Part shown: in pieces, positions 8,308 to 15,994 of the stretch
Position numbering within the stretch: the stretch's first letter is position 1
Layout: every line of letters starts with the position of its first letter
Assembly: GCF_014200435.1 (NCBI RefSeq)
Contig: NZ_JACHBR010000001.1
Coordinates: forward strand, 2,604,001 to 2,668,000
DNA length: 64,000 nt
From: Sphaerisporangium krabiense
GTDB taxonomy: Bacteria; Actinomycetota; Actinomycetes; Streptosporangiales; Streptosporangiaceae
Direction: 5' to 3'
The notes under the pieces: generated by a model
What the model saw: only the letters and a program-made list of their open reading frames with translations
The model's database searches: none
Told to the model about the DNA's origin: nothing
Translations under genes and position numbers: made by a program

Positions 8308-8622
8308 ATGACCGTCATGACACCGTCCGGCCATCCAACTGTCCATATGCTGGGGCTTGTGGACGATGTCCATATGCTGGGGCCCGTGGACGACGAGACC
8401 TTCCTAGAGGAGACCTTCCAGCTCCGCACGGACTACATCCCTCTGTGCGACCTGCTGAAGTACTGCTCCATCACCGAAAGCGGCGGCGAAGCCAAGCACT
8501 TGATCGCCGAAGGCAACGTCCTGGTAGACGGCGACGTCGAACTCCGCAAAACCGCCAAGATCAGACCCGGCCAGATCGTCAGCGGCCTCGACTTCCAAAT
8601 CCACGTAGTAGCCGCCCCCTAG
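8308..8622 (+). CDS. S4-domain RNA-binding protein
   Basis: The 104-residue product ends in a compact S4 RNA-binding fold: DYIPLCDLLKYC, then GGEAKHLIAEGNVLVDGDVE and RKTAKIRPGQIV. This matches small YbcJ/YaaA-like S4 proteins thought to bind structured RNA. The ATG at 8308 has AGGGGG just upstream. The first 30 residues contain an in-frame duplication of nine codons (VHMLGLVDD, VHMLGPVDD) that is not part of the S4 domain, so internal starts at 8374 or GTG 8386 are possible. It ends about 100 bp before the tRNA attachment site. Confidence 0.82.
   Translation: MTVMTPSGHPTVHMLGLVDDVHMLGPVDDETFLEETFQLRTDYIPLCDLLKYCSITESGGEAKHLIAEGNVLVDGDVELRKTAKIRPGQIVSGLDFQIHVVAAP
8341..8394 (+). repeat. 27-bp tandem duplication inside the S4 gene
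   Basis: Two adjacent 27-bp units start GTCCATATGCTGGGG and differ only near their ends. They encode VHMLGLVDD and VHMLGPVDD in frame. Confidence 0.9.
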
Positions 8623-8674
8623 CCCCACCCGCACACCACCCCTCCACCCCCACCGCCCCCACTCCGCCAACCGG

Positions 8675-8704
8675 TTCGGCACACTGCCCAAGACCCGCTA
8701 TGCT
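8675..8704 (+). promoter_or_regulatory. Probable native promoter of the tRNA-Arg gene
   Basis: TTCGGC (8675-8680) and TATGCT (8699-8704) are separated by 18 bp and lie 15 bp upstream of the tRNA 5' end. After prophage insertion this promoter drives only the 5' tRNA fragment. Confidence 0.55.
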
Positions 8705-8719
8705 TAGCGAGGCAGCCAG

Positions 8720-8757
8720 GCGGCCGTAGCTCAATGGATAGAGCATCTGACTACGGA
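8720..8757 (+). repeat. attL core: 5' half of tRNA-Arg(ACG)
   Basis: These 38 bases are identical to 49563-49600, which begin the intact tRNA-Arg. They cover the acceptor 5' strand, the D arm, the anticodon 5' strand and the whole anticodon loop (CTACGGA). Identity ends sharply on both sides, defining the prophage attachment core. The remainder of this tRNA is missing here, so this copy is a non-functional fragment. Confidence 0.93.
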
Positions 8758-8770
8758 ATATACCGAATTT

Positions 8771-8818
8771 AGCGACGTACGGTATCCCATTTGACCTGGA
8801 CGCCACACAGCGACGTAC
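8771..8818. promoter_or_regulatory. Putative integrase arm-type sites, left end
   Basis: AGCGACGTAC occurs at 8771-8780 and 8809-8818, close to the left core. A third copy lies near the right core at 49498-49507. Identical short repeats on both sides of the reconstructed attP are what tyrosine integrases use as arm sites. The role is inferred from position only. Confidence 0.55.
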
Positions 8819-8839
8819 ATGTGAAATCAGATTGCTAAT

Positions 8840-8864
8840 CAGGGCTCTTGAATGGGCCCTTTTT
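8840..8864 (+). terminator. Intrinsic terminator at the left prophage end
   Basis: CAGGGCTC and GGGCCCT flank a short loop and are followed by TTTTT. In plus orientation it would stop transcription entering from the truncated tRNA promoter. Confidence 0.65.
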
Positions 8865-8876
8865 CATTGCACGAAA

Positions 8877-8922
8877 GAGCCCCCGGTCCCTGCGCTACCG
8901 CGCGCGCAGGGACCGGGGGCTC
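8877..8922. terminator. Strong stem-loop, likely end of the late operon
   Basis: GAGCCCCCGGTCCCTGCGC is the exact reverse complement of GCGCAGGGACCGGGGGCTC, with an 8-base loop. The 19-bp perfect stem lies just past the last minus-strand phage gene. On the minus strand it is followed by TTTCGTGC, so it can terminate the late transcript; it may work in both directions. Confidence 0.75.
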
Positions 8923-8961
8923 ACCCCGCCCGGTGTGGGGACCCGGGCGGGAGCCTGGGGG

Positions 8962-9237
8962 TTAGGAGGACGGGCTCGGCCGCGAGGGCGGCGGGACCGC
9001 CCCGGGATCGGGCAGCGGCCGGCCGCGGCGGCGCGTCTCGGCCTGTGCCTGCTCTTCGAGCTGGCGGGCGAGCTCGTCGAGGGTGTCGGCGCCGAGCACG
9101 TTCGCGATGCCGTACCGAGCCGCGGCCTCCTCCGACCAGGGGTGGCGCCGGATCGCGACCCACCCGCCGTAGAAGTCCATGACATCCCACGTGCGGCCGT
9201 AGCGGTGCTGAACCTGGGGGAGCGTCAGGGCACTCAT
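8962..9237 (-). CDS. Small phage protein, paralog of its upstream neighbour
   Basis: A 91-residue product of unknown function. Its core GGWVAIRRHPW and GADTLDELARQLEEQ resemble GWLVFQSD and DADTLDELVETIRKQ in the preceding gene. It starts at ATG 9237, overlapping the previous stop by 4 bp (ATGA), so the two are translationally coupled. It is the last gene of the late operon, after the holin. The C-terminus is basic and proline-rich. It has no membrane segment or known motif. End-of-genome genes in actinophages are often accessory. Confidence 0.72.
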   Translation of the reverse strand: MSALTLPQVQHRYGRTWDVMDFYGGWVAIRRHPWSEEAAARYGIANVLGADTLDELARQLEEQAQAETRRRGRPLPDPGAVPPPSRPSPSS

Positions 9238-9449
9238 ATCGGCGCGTCGGCGACTAACGCTTCCTGCTTGCGGATCGTCTCGACCAGCTCGTCGAGGGTG
9301 TCGGCGTCGTTGGTGCGCCAGATCGCCGCGCCGAGGCCGGCGGGGACGTGCGGCCACGGTCGCAGGCGCGTGCCCCAGAACCGGCCGCTATCCGATTGGA
9401 ACACCAGCCACCCCTCGACGGGCTGCTCCAGGCGCTTACAGTTGGTCAT
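9234..9449 (-). CDS. Small phage protein, unknown function
   Basis: A 71-residue product starting at ATG 9449, nine bases after a GGAGG ribosome site. It shares a short fold-like pattern with the next gene: an aromatic strand region (EGWLVFQSDSGRFWGTRLRP) and a helix containing DTLDELVE. The two look like a tandem duplication. It is preceded by a GC-rich stem-loop (9477-9509) that separates it from the holin gene. No catalytic motif or transmembrane helix is visible, and no function is proposed. Confidence 0.72.
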   Translation of the reverse strand: MTNCKRLEQPVEGWLVFQSDSGRFWGTRLRPWPHVPAGLGAAIWRTNDADTLDELVETIRKQEALVADAPI

Positions 9450-9545
9450 CAAGTCGGACCTCCGATGTCCGGCGAGGAGCCCGTACGGCGTGTCAGCGCC
9501 TGCGGGCTCCGCTTGTTTTCGCAGGGTACGTTACTTCCCCATGGT

Positions 9546-9827
9546 TCACCAGGGGTCATCAGTGGGTATCTGGGGCCACCACTGCCGACCTAGGGCATTG
9601 GTGTACACCGGCTTCTTGGACGTCAGGCCGAGCGACAGCAGGAACGAGCCGAGGGCGGGCTGCCACTTTTCGACCAGCCGGGCCAGCGTGTAGTAGGCCG
9701 TCGTGACGACCACCGTGACGACCTCGGTGACCGCCCCCTCGGGCAGGTTGAAACCGACCTTGGCGGCCTGGCCGAGCAGCACGCCCACGATGACGGGGAC
9801 GACGGTGCGCAGGATCGATGCGAGCAT
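9546..9827 (-). CDS. Putative holin
   Basis: The 93-residue product has two membrane segments, ILRTVVPVIVGVLLGQAA and VTEVVTVVVTTAYYTLARLV, and a short polar tail rich in tryptophan and proline. Size, topology and position right after the endolysin fit a phage holin, which opens the inner membrane to release the lysin. Small holins have little sequence conservation, so this rests on topology and context. A second membrane protein upstream of the lysin (10583-10852) could share the role. Confidence 0.72.
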   Translation of the reverse strand: MLASILRTVVPVIVGVLLGQAAKVGFNLPEGAVTEVVTVVVTTAYYTLARLVEKWQPALGSFLLSLGLTSKKPVYTNALGRQWWPQIPTDDPW

Positions 9828-9854
9828 GACGGGCTCCTTGGAGGGGTTGGGGGG

Positions 9855-10580
9855 TCAGGACAAGCGCAGCAGGACCGGCCAGGTCTTCGGGCCGACGATC
9901 CCGTCGGCCTCGATGCCGGCGGCCGCCTGGAGGCCGCGCACGCCCTCGGCGTGCGCCGGGGTGAACACGGTGTCGTCGACGCCGTCCAGACCGCCATAGT
10001 CCCTGGCGAGCAGCAGGTAGTGCAGGGTCTTCACATCCCAGCCCTTGTCACCCTGGCGCAGGACGGGCAGCTTCTTCACGATGACCTCCGTGGGGTCGGG
10101 GGCGGGGGGTGCCTCGCCGTCGATCGGCATGCCCTGGTCCACCCACGCCTGAAGACGGCTTCCGGGGCAGGCGGTAGCGAATCGTTCGCCGTGGCCGAGC
10201 ATCTTCAACTCCCGGCCGGCGCGGCGGCAGGCTTCGTCGTACAGCCACCGCATGCTCCGGAGCGCGGCCGCCGTCGGCGTGTCTCGGCCGATGTAGGCCA
10301 CGCTGTGGCCGGTGCGGTTGTGGCCTGGGCAGTGCGCGCCGACGACGAGCCAGCCGCGGCCCTCGTAGATGGTGCCGCTGTCCCGGACCAGGTGGTTGTA
10401 TCCGATGTCCGACCAGCCGTTGCCGTCCATGTGGAAGTCCTGGATCGACCGCATGGTCTGGTCGACGGGCCCATCGGTGTGGTGGACGAAGAACTCCGTC
10501 CTGAGCGACCACGGCACGGTGTGGCGCTGGCGAGGCGCTCGGGCACCCCACGCGGCGCGTGACACGAGATCGATCTGCAC
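9855..10580 (-). CDS. Endolysin: N-acetylmuramoyl-L-alanine amidase with peptidoglycan-binding domain
   Basis: The 241-residue protein begins at GTG 10580 behind GGAGG. The N-terminal domain is an Amidase_2/PGRP zinc amidase. Its zinc ligands are in FFVHHTDG and ATACPG, with the fold motif GWSDIGYNHLV and the central segment GRGWLVVGAHCPGHN. The C-terminal 70 residues form a PG_binding_1 domain (LRQGDKGWDVKTLHYLL, ADGIVGPKTW). It would cleave the amide bond between MurNAc and L-alanine at lysis. The gene sits between two small membrane proteins in the lysis cassette. Confidence 0.93.
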   Translation of the reverse strand: MQIDLVSRAAWGARAPRQRHTVPWSLRTEFFVHHTDGPVDQTMRSIQDFHMDGNGWSDIGYNHLVRDSGTIYEGRGWLVVGAHCPGHNRTGHSVAYIGRDTPTAAALRSMRWLYDEACRRAGRELKMLGHGERFATACPGSRLQAWVDQGMPIDGEAPPAPDPTEVIVKKLPVLRQGDKGWDVKTLHYLLLARDYGGLDGVDDTVFTPAHAEGVRGLQAAAGIEADGIVGPKTWPVLLRLS

Positions 10581-10582
10581 GA

Positions 10583-10852
10583 TCAGCCTCCTCTGGCGAA
10601 CGTGATGACGGCGAGGATCAGCGACGCGAGGGCGATCAGCGCGGCGAGGGACGGCAGCGGCCAGCGGTTTCGCTCCAGCGCGCGGATCCGGGTCTCGTGG
10701 TCGAGGTGATCGCTGCGGATGTCCTCGTGTGCGATGGTGACCGCGTCGATCTTGTTGCCGAGCTGGTCGACTTTCCCGGACACCGTCCGGAGCTCGTTGT
10801 ACACCTCGCGAGCTCCTATGGTCACTGAGCCGAGCGGCTCGGTTGTGGTCAC
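10583..10852 (-). CDS. Membrane-anchored coiled-coil protein of the lysis cassette
   Basis: The 89-residue product has an N-terminal heptad-like region (VYNELRTVSGKVDQLGNKID) and one C-terminal membrane helix (LPSLAALIALASLILAVITF). It ends two bases before the endolysin start. This layout is common for actinophage holin-like or lysis-accessory proteins encoded next to the lysin. A single helix with a soluble coiled region could also make it an antiholin or spanin-like factor; sequence alone does not decide. Confidence 0.68.
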   Translation of the reverse strand: MTTTEPLGSVTIGAREVYNELRTVSGKVDQLGNKIDAVTIAHEDIRSDHLDHETRIRALERNRWPLPSLAALIALASLILAVITFARGG

Positions 10853-10904
10853 GCGGTCTCCAGGGGTCAGGCGCGGCGGCGCACCGCCGCGGTGTGAAGA
10901 GGGC

Positions 10905-10935
10905 GCCGCCCGGGGCGTGCGGTTCCCCGGGCGGC
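10905..10935. terminator. GC stem-loop between tail and lysis genes
   Basis: GCCGCCCGGGG and CCCCGGGCGGC form a perfect 11-bp stem with a 9-base loop. There is no T-tract, so it may attenuate rather than stop the late transcript, or protect the mRNA 3' end. Confidence 0.5.
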
Positions 10936-10949
10936 ACGATCAGGGGCGG

Positions 10950-11366
10950 TCAGCCGAGCATCAGGTCGGCGTTCTTCAGTGCGATGAGCGTCGCGTTGAT
11001 CGTGTTCTTGCTGGACACGAGGCCGTCGTAGATCTGCTGAGCCCAGCTCTGCGAGTACGACGAGGGCGCGTTGCCGGAGGTGATGTTGGCCGCCGGGGCG
11101 ACCTCGGCAGCCTGCGGGATGTCCGGGGGCAGCGTGCTGTAGTGCCTGCTCGCCGATCGGACGTACACCTCGCCGCCCGACACATACAGGTACGCGCCGC
11201 TGCTCGGCGCGGCCGGGGCCGACGCCGAGGGCACGAGGAAGGGGGCCGACGCCCGGGTGACGGGCACGCCGGTGACCCTCTTGACCTCGGCGGCCAGCGC
11301 GTTGATCTGCCGCTGGAGGTCACGCAGGATCTCGTTCTGGTCTGCGGGGTAGGGGTTGAGGCTCAC
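10950..11366 (-). CDS. Small tail-region structural protein, unknown
   Basis: The 138-residue product from GTG 11366 overlaps the stop of the upstream tail protein (GTGA). Residues 8-30 are helical and polar (NEILRDLQRQINALAAEVKR), as in a trimerising coiled coil. A low-complexity Ala/Ser/Pro linker and a beta-like segment with YLYVSGGEVYVRS follow. A helix plus beta pattern directly after the tail tip gene suggests a short tail fibre or appendage base, but no family is recognised. Confidence 0.62.
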   Translation of the reverse strand: MSLNPYPADQNEILRDLQRQINALAAEVKRVTGVPVTRASAPFLVPSASAPAAPSSGAYLYVSGGEVYVRSASRHYSTLPPDIPQAAEVAPAANITSGNAPSSYSQSWAQQIYDGLVSSKNTINATLIALKNADLMLG

Positions 11367-13225
11367 AGTTCGACCTCCTGGTCTGTGATGAGGGTGAGCC
11401 GGTCCTTGCCGCCGGACCCCCGCTCGGCCGGGGTGAGCTCCCAGCCGATGATCCGCTGCCTCAAGTTGAAGCTCGCGCCGCCGTCGTCGGTGGGCGGGAA
11501 CCACGGGTTCTCGAGGACGAATTTCGCCCAGTCGCCGCAGGAGTTCGGCCCGAACGTGGACTCCTTGCCGAGCAGGACATCGAAGGCGAACGTGCTCGGC
11601 GCCCCTCCGGCGCGCGCCGCGGCGTAGGCGGCGTAGTCCTGCACCACCTGCGGGTCGATGCTCGCGCCCGGGTGATTGATACGCATGTCGTAGATCGGCC
11701 ACCCGGCCGCGACGTGCTCGGTGGTGATGAGCGTCGAACGGACAGGCTGGCTGCTGGAGGTGACGTCGTCGGCTGGTGGGGTGCCGCCGGTGACTCCGAA
11801 GCGGGTGCCGCCCCGCAGCGCGGAGGTCTCGATCCGCCAGGCGGTGATGTCGCCGCCGTCCGCGCCCTCGGAGAACACGTGCTCGGTGTCGGTGTTGCTG
11901 ATCTTGGGAGCGCCCAGTTTCACCAGGCGCTGGATCGACCCTCCGACGACGGTCGGGTTGAGCACGTACTCCAGTCCGCCGCCCGCGCGGGCGTAGGTCT
12001 GGAGGAGCTGGCCGTAGGAGGTGCCGGTGTCGTCGGCGGTCAGCGGGCGGGACACCCCGGCTGTCCCCGCCGAGCAGGACAGGCCGAGGTTGGAGCCGGT
12101 GGCCTGCATGTCGGTGATGACGGCGCGGAACACCTCCAGCAGGTCGCCGTCGAAGTCGGGCGGGCTGGTGGGGTAGAGCCTCTGCCAGTGTCCGTCGAGG
12201 GTGGTGCCGCGCAGTTGCACGCCGACGCCGCCGCGGACGGAGCGGGCGGGCAGGGCGTCGGTAAGCCAGTGCATGCCCCACAGCGCGCCGCCGCGCCAGG
12301 AGTGCACGACGAGCCGGCCGGGGCCCGTGGCCAACTCGGTCCGGCCACGGGGGATGATCTCGGCGAGCTGGTCGGCCTCCCGGCGTGACGGCAGCGGCAC
12401 GAACCCATCCCACGAGGTTTCCTGGCCGATGCGCCGGCCGAACCTCACCTGCCGCACGGTGGGCAGGTCGCCGACGTAGGAGCCGGTCAGGTAGTCGTGC
12501 ACGGTGTAGCGGATCTCGGCGTCGCCGGCGGTCGGCGTGAAGGCCGGGAAGGTGGGTGGGGTCGGTGGCGGGCCACCCGAGCTGACCTTGCTGCCGATGA
12601 TGATGGTGACGCCGACGTAGTTGCGCAGCTTCCCCTCGATGGCCGGAAACGCGGCTGCGCCGACTGGAGCCGAGGACACCAAGGACCGTGTGGCCAGAGC
12701 CGAGAGCACGAAGAAGGATGCCCGCTGCGACGCCCTGGGCTCGTACCCCGCGGGAGCGCCGAGGCTGTCGGCCGGATCCGATCCGTCCGGCACGCCGGAT
12801 ACGAATCGGATCTCCAGGCTGGATGCGGGCGTCGGCGTGATGCCGGGCGTGGAGGCCGCAGTGATGACGTTCACGCCGGACTCACCCGAGACGGCGACCT
12901 GAAGGGCGGCCGCGTCGGCGTTCTTCACCGCCAGGATAGCGAAGGTGCAGTCCGCGAAGCTCTCCGGCACCGGGATGGAGTAGGTCGCCGGCTCGCCGCT
13001 GGTCATGGTCCGCCGCCAGACCCGCACGCCGCCGTTGTCCACCCCGGTCCGCTCGGCGATCGGAGCGCCCCAGTCGCCGGACGGCGGGCCGAACGCGCTG
13101 ATGGGGCCTACCCACGTGCTCGCGAACAGGATGAGCACGTCGCCCACCTGGGCGCCGCCCGGGCGGGCGATGGTGCCGGGCCCGTCGGAGATGGCGACGG
13201 AGACGTCACGCACGTCAGCGGGCAC
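11363..13225 (-). CDS. Minor tail protein (Gp37-like baseplate/tail tip protein)
   Basis: The 620-residue protein starts at GTG 13225 behind GGAGG. Residues 1-210 form a beta-rich domain that resembles exposed appendage domains. After a PPTPPTFPAF linker, residues about 225-620 look like the siphovirus Gp37-like tail protein family (HDYLTGSYVGDLPTVRQVRF, YGQLLQTYARAGGGLEYVL, WAKFVLENPWFPP). This family forms the hub of the tail tip below the distal tail protein. The N-terminal extension may carry host recognition; that is inference. Confidence 0.75.
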   Translation of the reverse strand: MPADVRDVSVAISDGPGTIARPGGAQVGDVLILFASTWVGPISAFGPPSGDWGAPIAERTGVDNGGVRVWRRTMTSGEPATYSIPVPESFADCTFAILAVKNADAAALQVAVSGESGVNVITAASTPGITPTPASSLEIRFVSGVPDGSDPADSLGAPAGYEPRASQRASFFVLSALATRSLVSSAPVGAAAFPAIEGKLRNYVGVTIIIGSKVSSGGPPPTPPTFPAFTPTAGDAEIRYTVHDYLTGSYVGDLPTVRQVRFGRRIGQETSWDGFVPLPSRREADQLAEIIPRGRTELATGPGRLVVHSWRGGALWGMHWLTDALPARSVRGGVGVQLRGTTLDGHWQRLYPTSPPDFDGDLLEVFRAVITDMQATGSNLGLSCSAGTAGVSRPLTADDTGTSYGQLLQTYARAGGGLEYVLNPTVVGGSIQRLVKLGAPKISNTDTEHVFSEGADGGDITAWRIETSALRGGTRFGVTGGTPPADDVTSSSQPVRSTLITTEHVAAGWPIYDMRINHPGASIDPQVVQDYAAYAAARAGGAPSTFAFDVLLGKESTFGPNSCGDWAKFVLENPWFPPTDDGGASFNLRQRIIGWELTPAERGSGGKDRLTLITDQEVEL

Positions 13226-13249
13226 GGTTGTCGCCTCCTCGCGGGTCGA

Positions 13250-15025
13250 TCAGATCCAGGCGTCGCGCCACAGCACCGTGACCGGCGGGGCGCCGCCCTC
13301 CTGGGTGGCGTACTCGATGGTGGTGGCGCCGCGGCCCAGCACCCACGAACCGACCGCCAGGGACGCGCCGGTGAGGTACCGGACCTTGGAGCTGCCGCCG
13401 ATGGTCGCGGTGTTGTGCTCAGGGTCGATGATCAGCGTCTCGCCCGCGGCCACTTCGAGGTCGAACTCGATGACGCGCAGGATGGACCGGCCGTCGCCGA
13501 GGATCTGCTCGGAGGTCAGCGACGGCCCGTGCGCGGGCCCGGGCACGCGCACCAGCGGCCGGGTCTTCCGGTTGCCGGCGTTGAACACGTCGACAGCCGA
13601 GCCGTCGGGGATGGTCGCCGAGTGCAGGGCCCGCGAGTACAGCCGCGGATCCGACAGCTCCCACTGGACCACCGCCTCCACCCGGCCGAGGCGGAACCTC
13701 TTGTCGATGGGGGCGGCTCGGCGGATCACTGCGCCCCGGCCGACGTAGATGGTGTCCATGATACGGATCGCGAGCGGCAGTTCCTCGTCGGCCTCGGCGG
13801 CGGGCAGGCCGTTGAGGAAGTCCAGCGCTGCCTGTTCGATCTGGTCGCGCGGGGCCCGGATGCGGGTGGTCAGTGTGATGATCCGGGACTGGGGGAGCTT
13901 CTGGCCGGAGATGGATCCGTCGGCGGTCGGATGGGGCACGTTGCCGTTGTCGAGGGCGGGCAGGTCGACGGACGCCCCGTCGAGCTGGATGAACGGGTAA
14001 CGGGTGCCGGATCCCAGCTTGAAGCCGTTGAAGCTGAGCTGTCCCGGTCCGTCGAGGTCGTCGCCCGCGTTGACGGGCACGGACACCGCGGGCGCGGGCA
14101 TCGACCAGGGGGCGGCGATGAGGGGGGCGGCCACCGTGGCGTTCTTGAACGCCTGCACCGAGGGCGAGGGCATCGACCAGGGCGCGGACAGTAGCCCCGC
14201 CTCGACCGGGGTGACCGGGTCGCCGGTGAACACCTCGGGGGCGAGCATGGCCCACGGCGCCGCGATGACGCTCGGATGCTCGGTGACGCCTGTGGCCACG
14301 CCTGGGGCCGGCATCGACCAGGGGGCCGCGATGGTGCCCGGTGTCGCCTCCGCCGGGACCGACAGGGGGGTGAGGCGGCGGGGGCGTCCCTGCCGCCAGG
14401 GGATCGGCGGTCCGTCCTCGGTGGCCGCGCCGGACCCGCCGGACAGCGTGCGCCCGGCGCCGGAGTAGTCGACGGTCTCCGCGCGGGTGAGCGGGTACCA
14501 GGCGGCGAGGTTCGCCGTGCGCCGGGGCAGGTACGACCACGCTTCGGCCTCCAGCTCGGCCTGCGACAGCGCGGCACCGGACCAGAGCTTGACCGCGGCG
14601 AGGGCTCCGTTGAGCCAGTCGGAGCCGAAGCGGTTGCCCAGGTACAGGTTCGTGAGGGTCAGACCGGCGTTGCCGCCCGTCCAGGTGGAGACGGTGAAGC
14701 TGCTGTCGCCGGCGGCGCGAGACAGGACGGTGCCGCTGGTGCCGTTGACGAGAACGGCCCAGTAGTACCAGGTGCCGGCGGTGAGCGCGCGCGTCCCGGT
14801 CTCCTGCTCGGCCTCGTAGTCGAGGACGGCGGCGGTCGTGCCGTCAGAGTCTGTTTCCAGCGTGAACGCGTCGAAGACGGAGTTGCTGCCGAGCGACCAG
14901 ATGGTGGATGTGACGTTGCGGTCGACGCTGATCTTCGCCCAGCAGGCGAGGGCCCACTGGGTTTGGACGCCGAGGGAGAGGGCCCGGGTATACGCCTGCC
15001 CGTCGGCTGAGAACCTGACCGCCAC
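13250..15025 (-). CDS. Distal tail-like protein fused to a LamG-type domain
   Basis: The 591-residue protein starts at GTG 15025 after AAGGGGG. Residues about 5-190 look like a LamG/concanavalin-type lectin fold (ALACWAKISVD, AGTWYYWAVLVNGT, LYLGNRFGSDWLNGALAAVK). The middle has four spaced copies of APWSMPAP-like sequence. Residues about 330-591 resemble a phage distal tail protein, with GPGQLSFNGFKLG, RFRLGRVEAVVQWELSDPR and a beta-sandwich end. The gene follows three small structural genes and precedes the tail tip hub. A sugar-binding role for the LamG part is inference. Confidence 0.75.
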   Translation of the reverse strand: MAVRFSADGQAYTRALSLGVQTQWALACWAKISVDRNVTSTIWSLGSNSVFDAFTLETDSDGTTAAVLDYEAEQETGTRALTAGTWYYWAVLVNGTSGTVLSRAAGDSSFTVSTWTGGNAGLTLTNLYLGNRFGSDWLNGALAAVKLWSGAALSQAELEAEAWSYLPRRTANLAAWYPLTRAETVDYSGAGRTLSGGSGAATEDGPPIPWRQGRPRRLTPLSVPAEATPGTIAAPWSMPAPGVATGVTEHPSVIAAPWAMLAPEVFTGDPVTPVEAGLLSAPWSMPSPSVQAFKNATVAAPLIAAPWSMPAPAVSVPVNAGDDLDGPGQLSFNGFKLGSGTRYPFIQLDGASVDLPALDNGNVPHPTADGSISGQKLPQSRIITLTTRIRAPRDQIEQAALDFLNGLPAAEADEELPLAIRIMDTIYVGRGAVIRRAAPIDKRFRLGRVEAVVQWELSDPRLYSRALHSATIPDGSAVDVFNAGNRKTRPLVRVPGPAHGPSLTSEQILGDGRSILRVIEFDLEVAAGETLIIDPEHNTATIGGSSKVRYLTGASLAVGSWVLGRGATTIEYATQEGGAPPVTVLWRDAWI

Positions 15026-15036
15026 GTCGCGCCCCC

Positions 15037-15540
15037 TTAGGTGTCGGAGTAGGAGAGCCGGACCTCGGTGACGGCCACGTCGTTGACCAGGGTGTCGTTG
15101 GCGTGGCCGCCGAGGCGCGACACGCGTAGCCAGCACTCGTCGCCGGCGGCGATGCTGTCCAGGTTGCTGATCGTGATCGTGGCCTTGTGCAAGCGCTTGC
15201 TCGTGGTGCCGAGGTGGGTGTCGTCCACGGTGAGCGCCGTGGCGAACGCCTTGGTCTCCACGTCCTGGGAGTCCGACTCCTGGGTGATCGCGGCGAGCGC
15301 GACCTCCCAGCGGACCACGCCGGTCGTGGCGTTGACGGCGTACCAGATGATGTCGCAGGTCAGGTTGCCCGACCCGTAGTTGACCGCCTCGAACTTGAAG
15401 TAGGCCGTCTCGGTGGCGCCAGGGTCGAACAGCAGCCGCGTCACCGGGAAGTTCGTGCCCTGGACGCGGTCGAAGGCCGGGAAGGAGGAGGCGGCGAACT
15501 GCGCCAGCTCCGGATCGAAGTTCAGTCGGACCGTCGCCAT
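15037..15540 (-). CDS. Putative minor tail structural protein
   Basis: The 167-residue product is rich in beta strands and reads like a virion surface or decoration protein: TAYFKFEAVNYGSGNLTCDI, then a second strand-rich half ending in TLVNDVAVTEVRLSYS. It lies between the tape measure and the Dit-like gene, the usual place for actinophage minor tail proteins. No catalytic motif or signal is present. The ATG at 15540 is followed by a normal phage coding pattern. The family is not recognised. Confidence 0.65.
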   Translation of the reverse strand: MATVRLNFDPELAQFAASSFPAFDRVQGTNFPVTRLLFDPGATETAYFKFEAVNYGSGNLTCDIIWYAVNATTGVVRWEVALAAITQESDSQDVETKAFATALTVDDTHLGTTSKRLHKATITISNLDSIAAGDECWLRVSRLGGHANDTLVNDVAVTEVRLSYSDT

Positions 15541-15550
15541 GCTCGCCTCC

Positions 15551-15994
15551 TCACGGCGTCAGATCGAGGGCCGCGATGCCGTTCGCGTGCCAAGTGATGA
15601 GGAACGTGCCGTCCTGGGTCTCCTTCACCGCGCCGAACCACGTCGCCGAGATCAGGCGGTTGGAGTTCGACGGTGCGTAGATGATCAGGCCCTCGGCGGT
15701 GATGGTGGAGTTGTCGAGCTGGATGTTGTCGGCGTCCCACCGCATCGAGCCGGACACGGCGGCCAGCGTGGTGCCGGTGAGCAGTGGACCGCCGGAGGTG
15801 TAGCCGGCACCGGACGACTGCCCGCTGTTCCACGGCGCGGTGTTGTAAGCGGTGTCGGTGTCGAAGTTCGGCGTGACGCTGGAGCCCCAGAAGGCGGCCT
15901 TGTGCGTCTCGGCGGTGAGGTCGATGCCGAGGTTGCTCGCGTCCCACTGGTCGATGTGGGTGGCGACGAACAGGCCGGACGCGGACCACGCCAT
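15551..15994 (-). CDS. Putative minor tail structural protein
   Basis: The 147-residue product starts MAWSASGLFVATHIDQWD and is dominated by short beta strands and aromatic residues (KAAFWGSSVTPNFDTDTAYN). Its start overlaps the stop of the upstream gene at 15994. Together with its neighbours it forms a cluster of three small structural genes after the tape measure. Similar short proteins in actinophages are annotated only as minor tail proteins. No enzyme motif or membrane segment is seen. Confidence 0.65.
   Translation of the reverse strand: MAWSASGLFVATHIDQWDASNLGIDLTAETHKAAFWGSSVTPNFDTDTAYNTAPWNSGQSSGAGYTSGGPLLTGTTLAAVSGSMRWDADNIQLDNSTITAEGLIIYAPSNSNRLISATWFGAVKETQDGTFLITWHANGIAALDLTP

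Noticed and set aside
12497-14194. Plus-strand open frame of 565 codons opposite the tail genes
   Set aside because: It lies wholly opposite recognisable tail proteins and has Arg/Gly-rich composition without any motif; it is an antisense frame of high-GC DNA.
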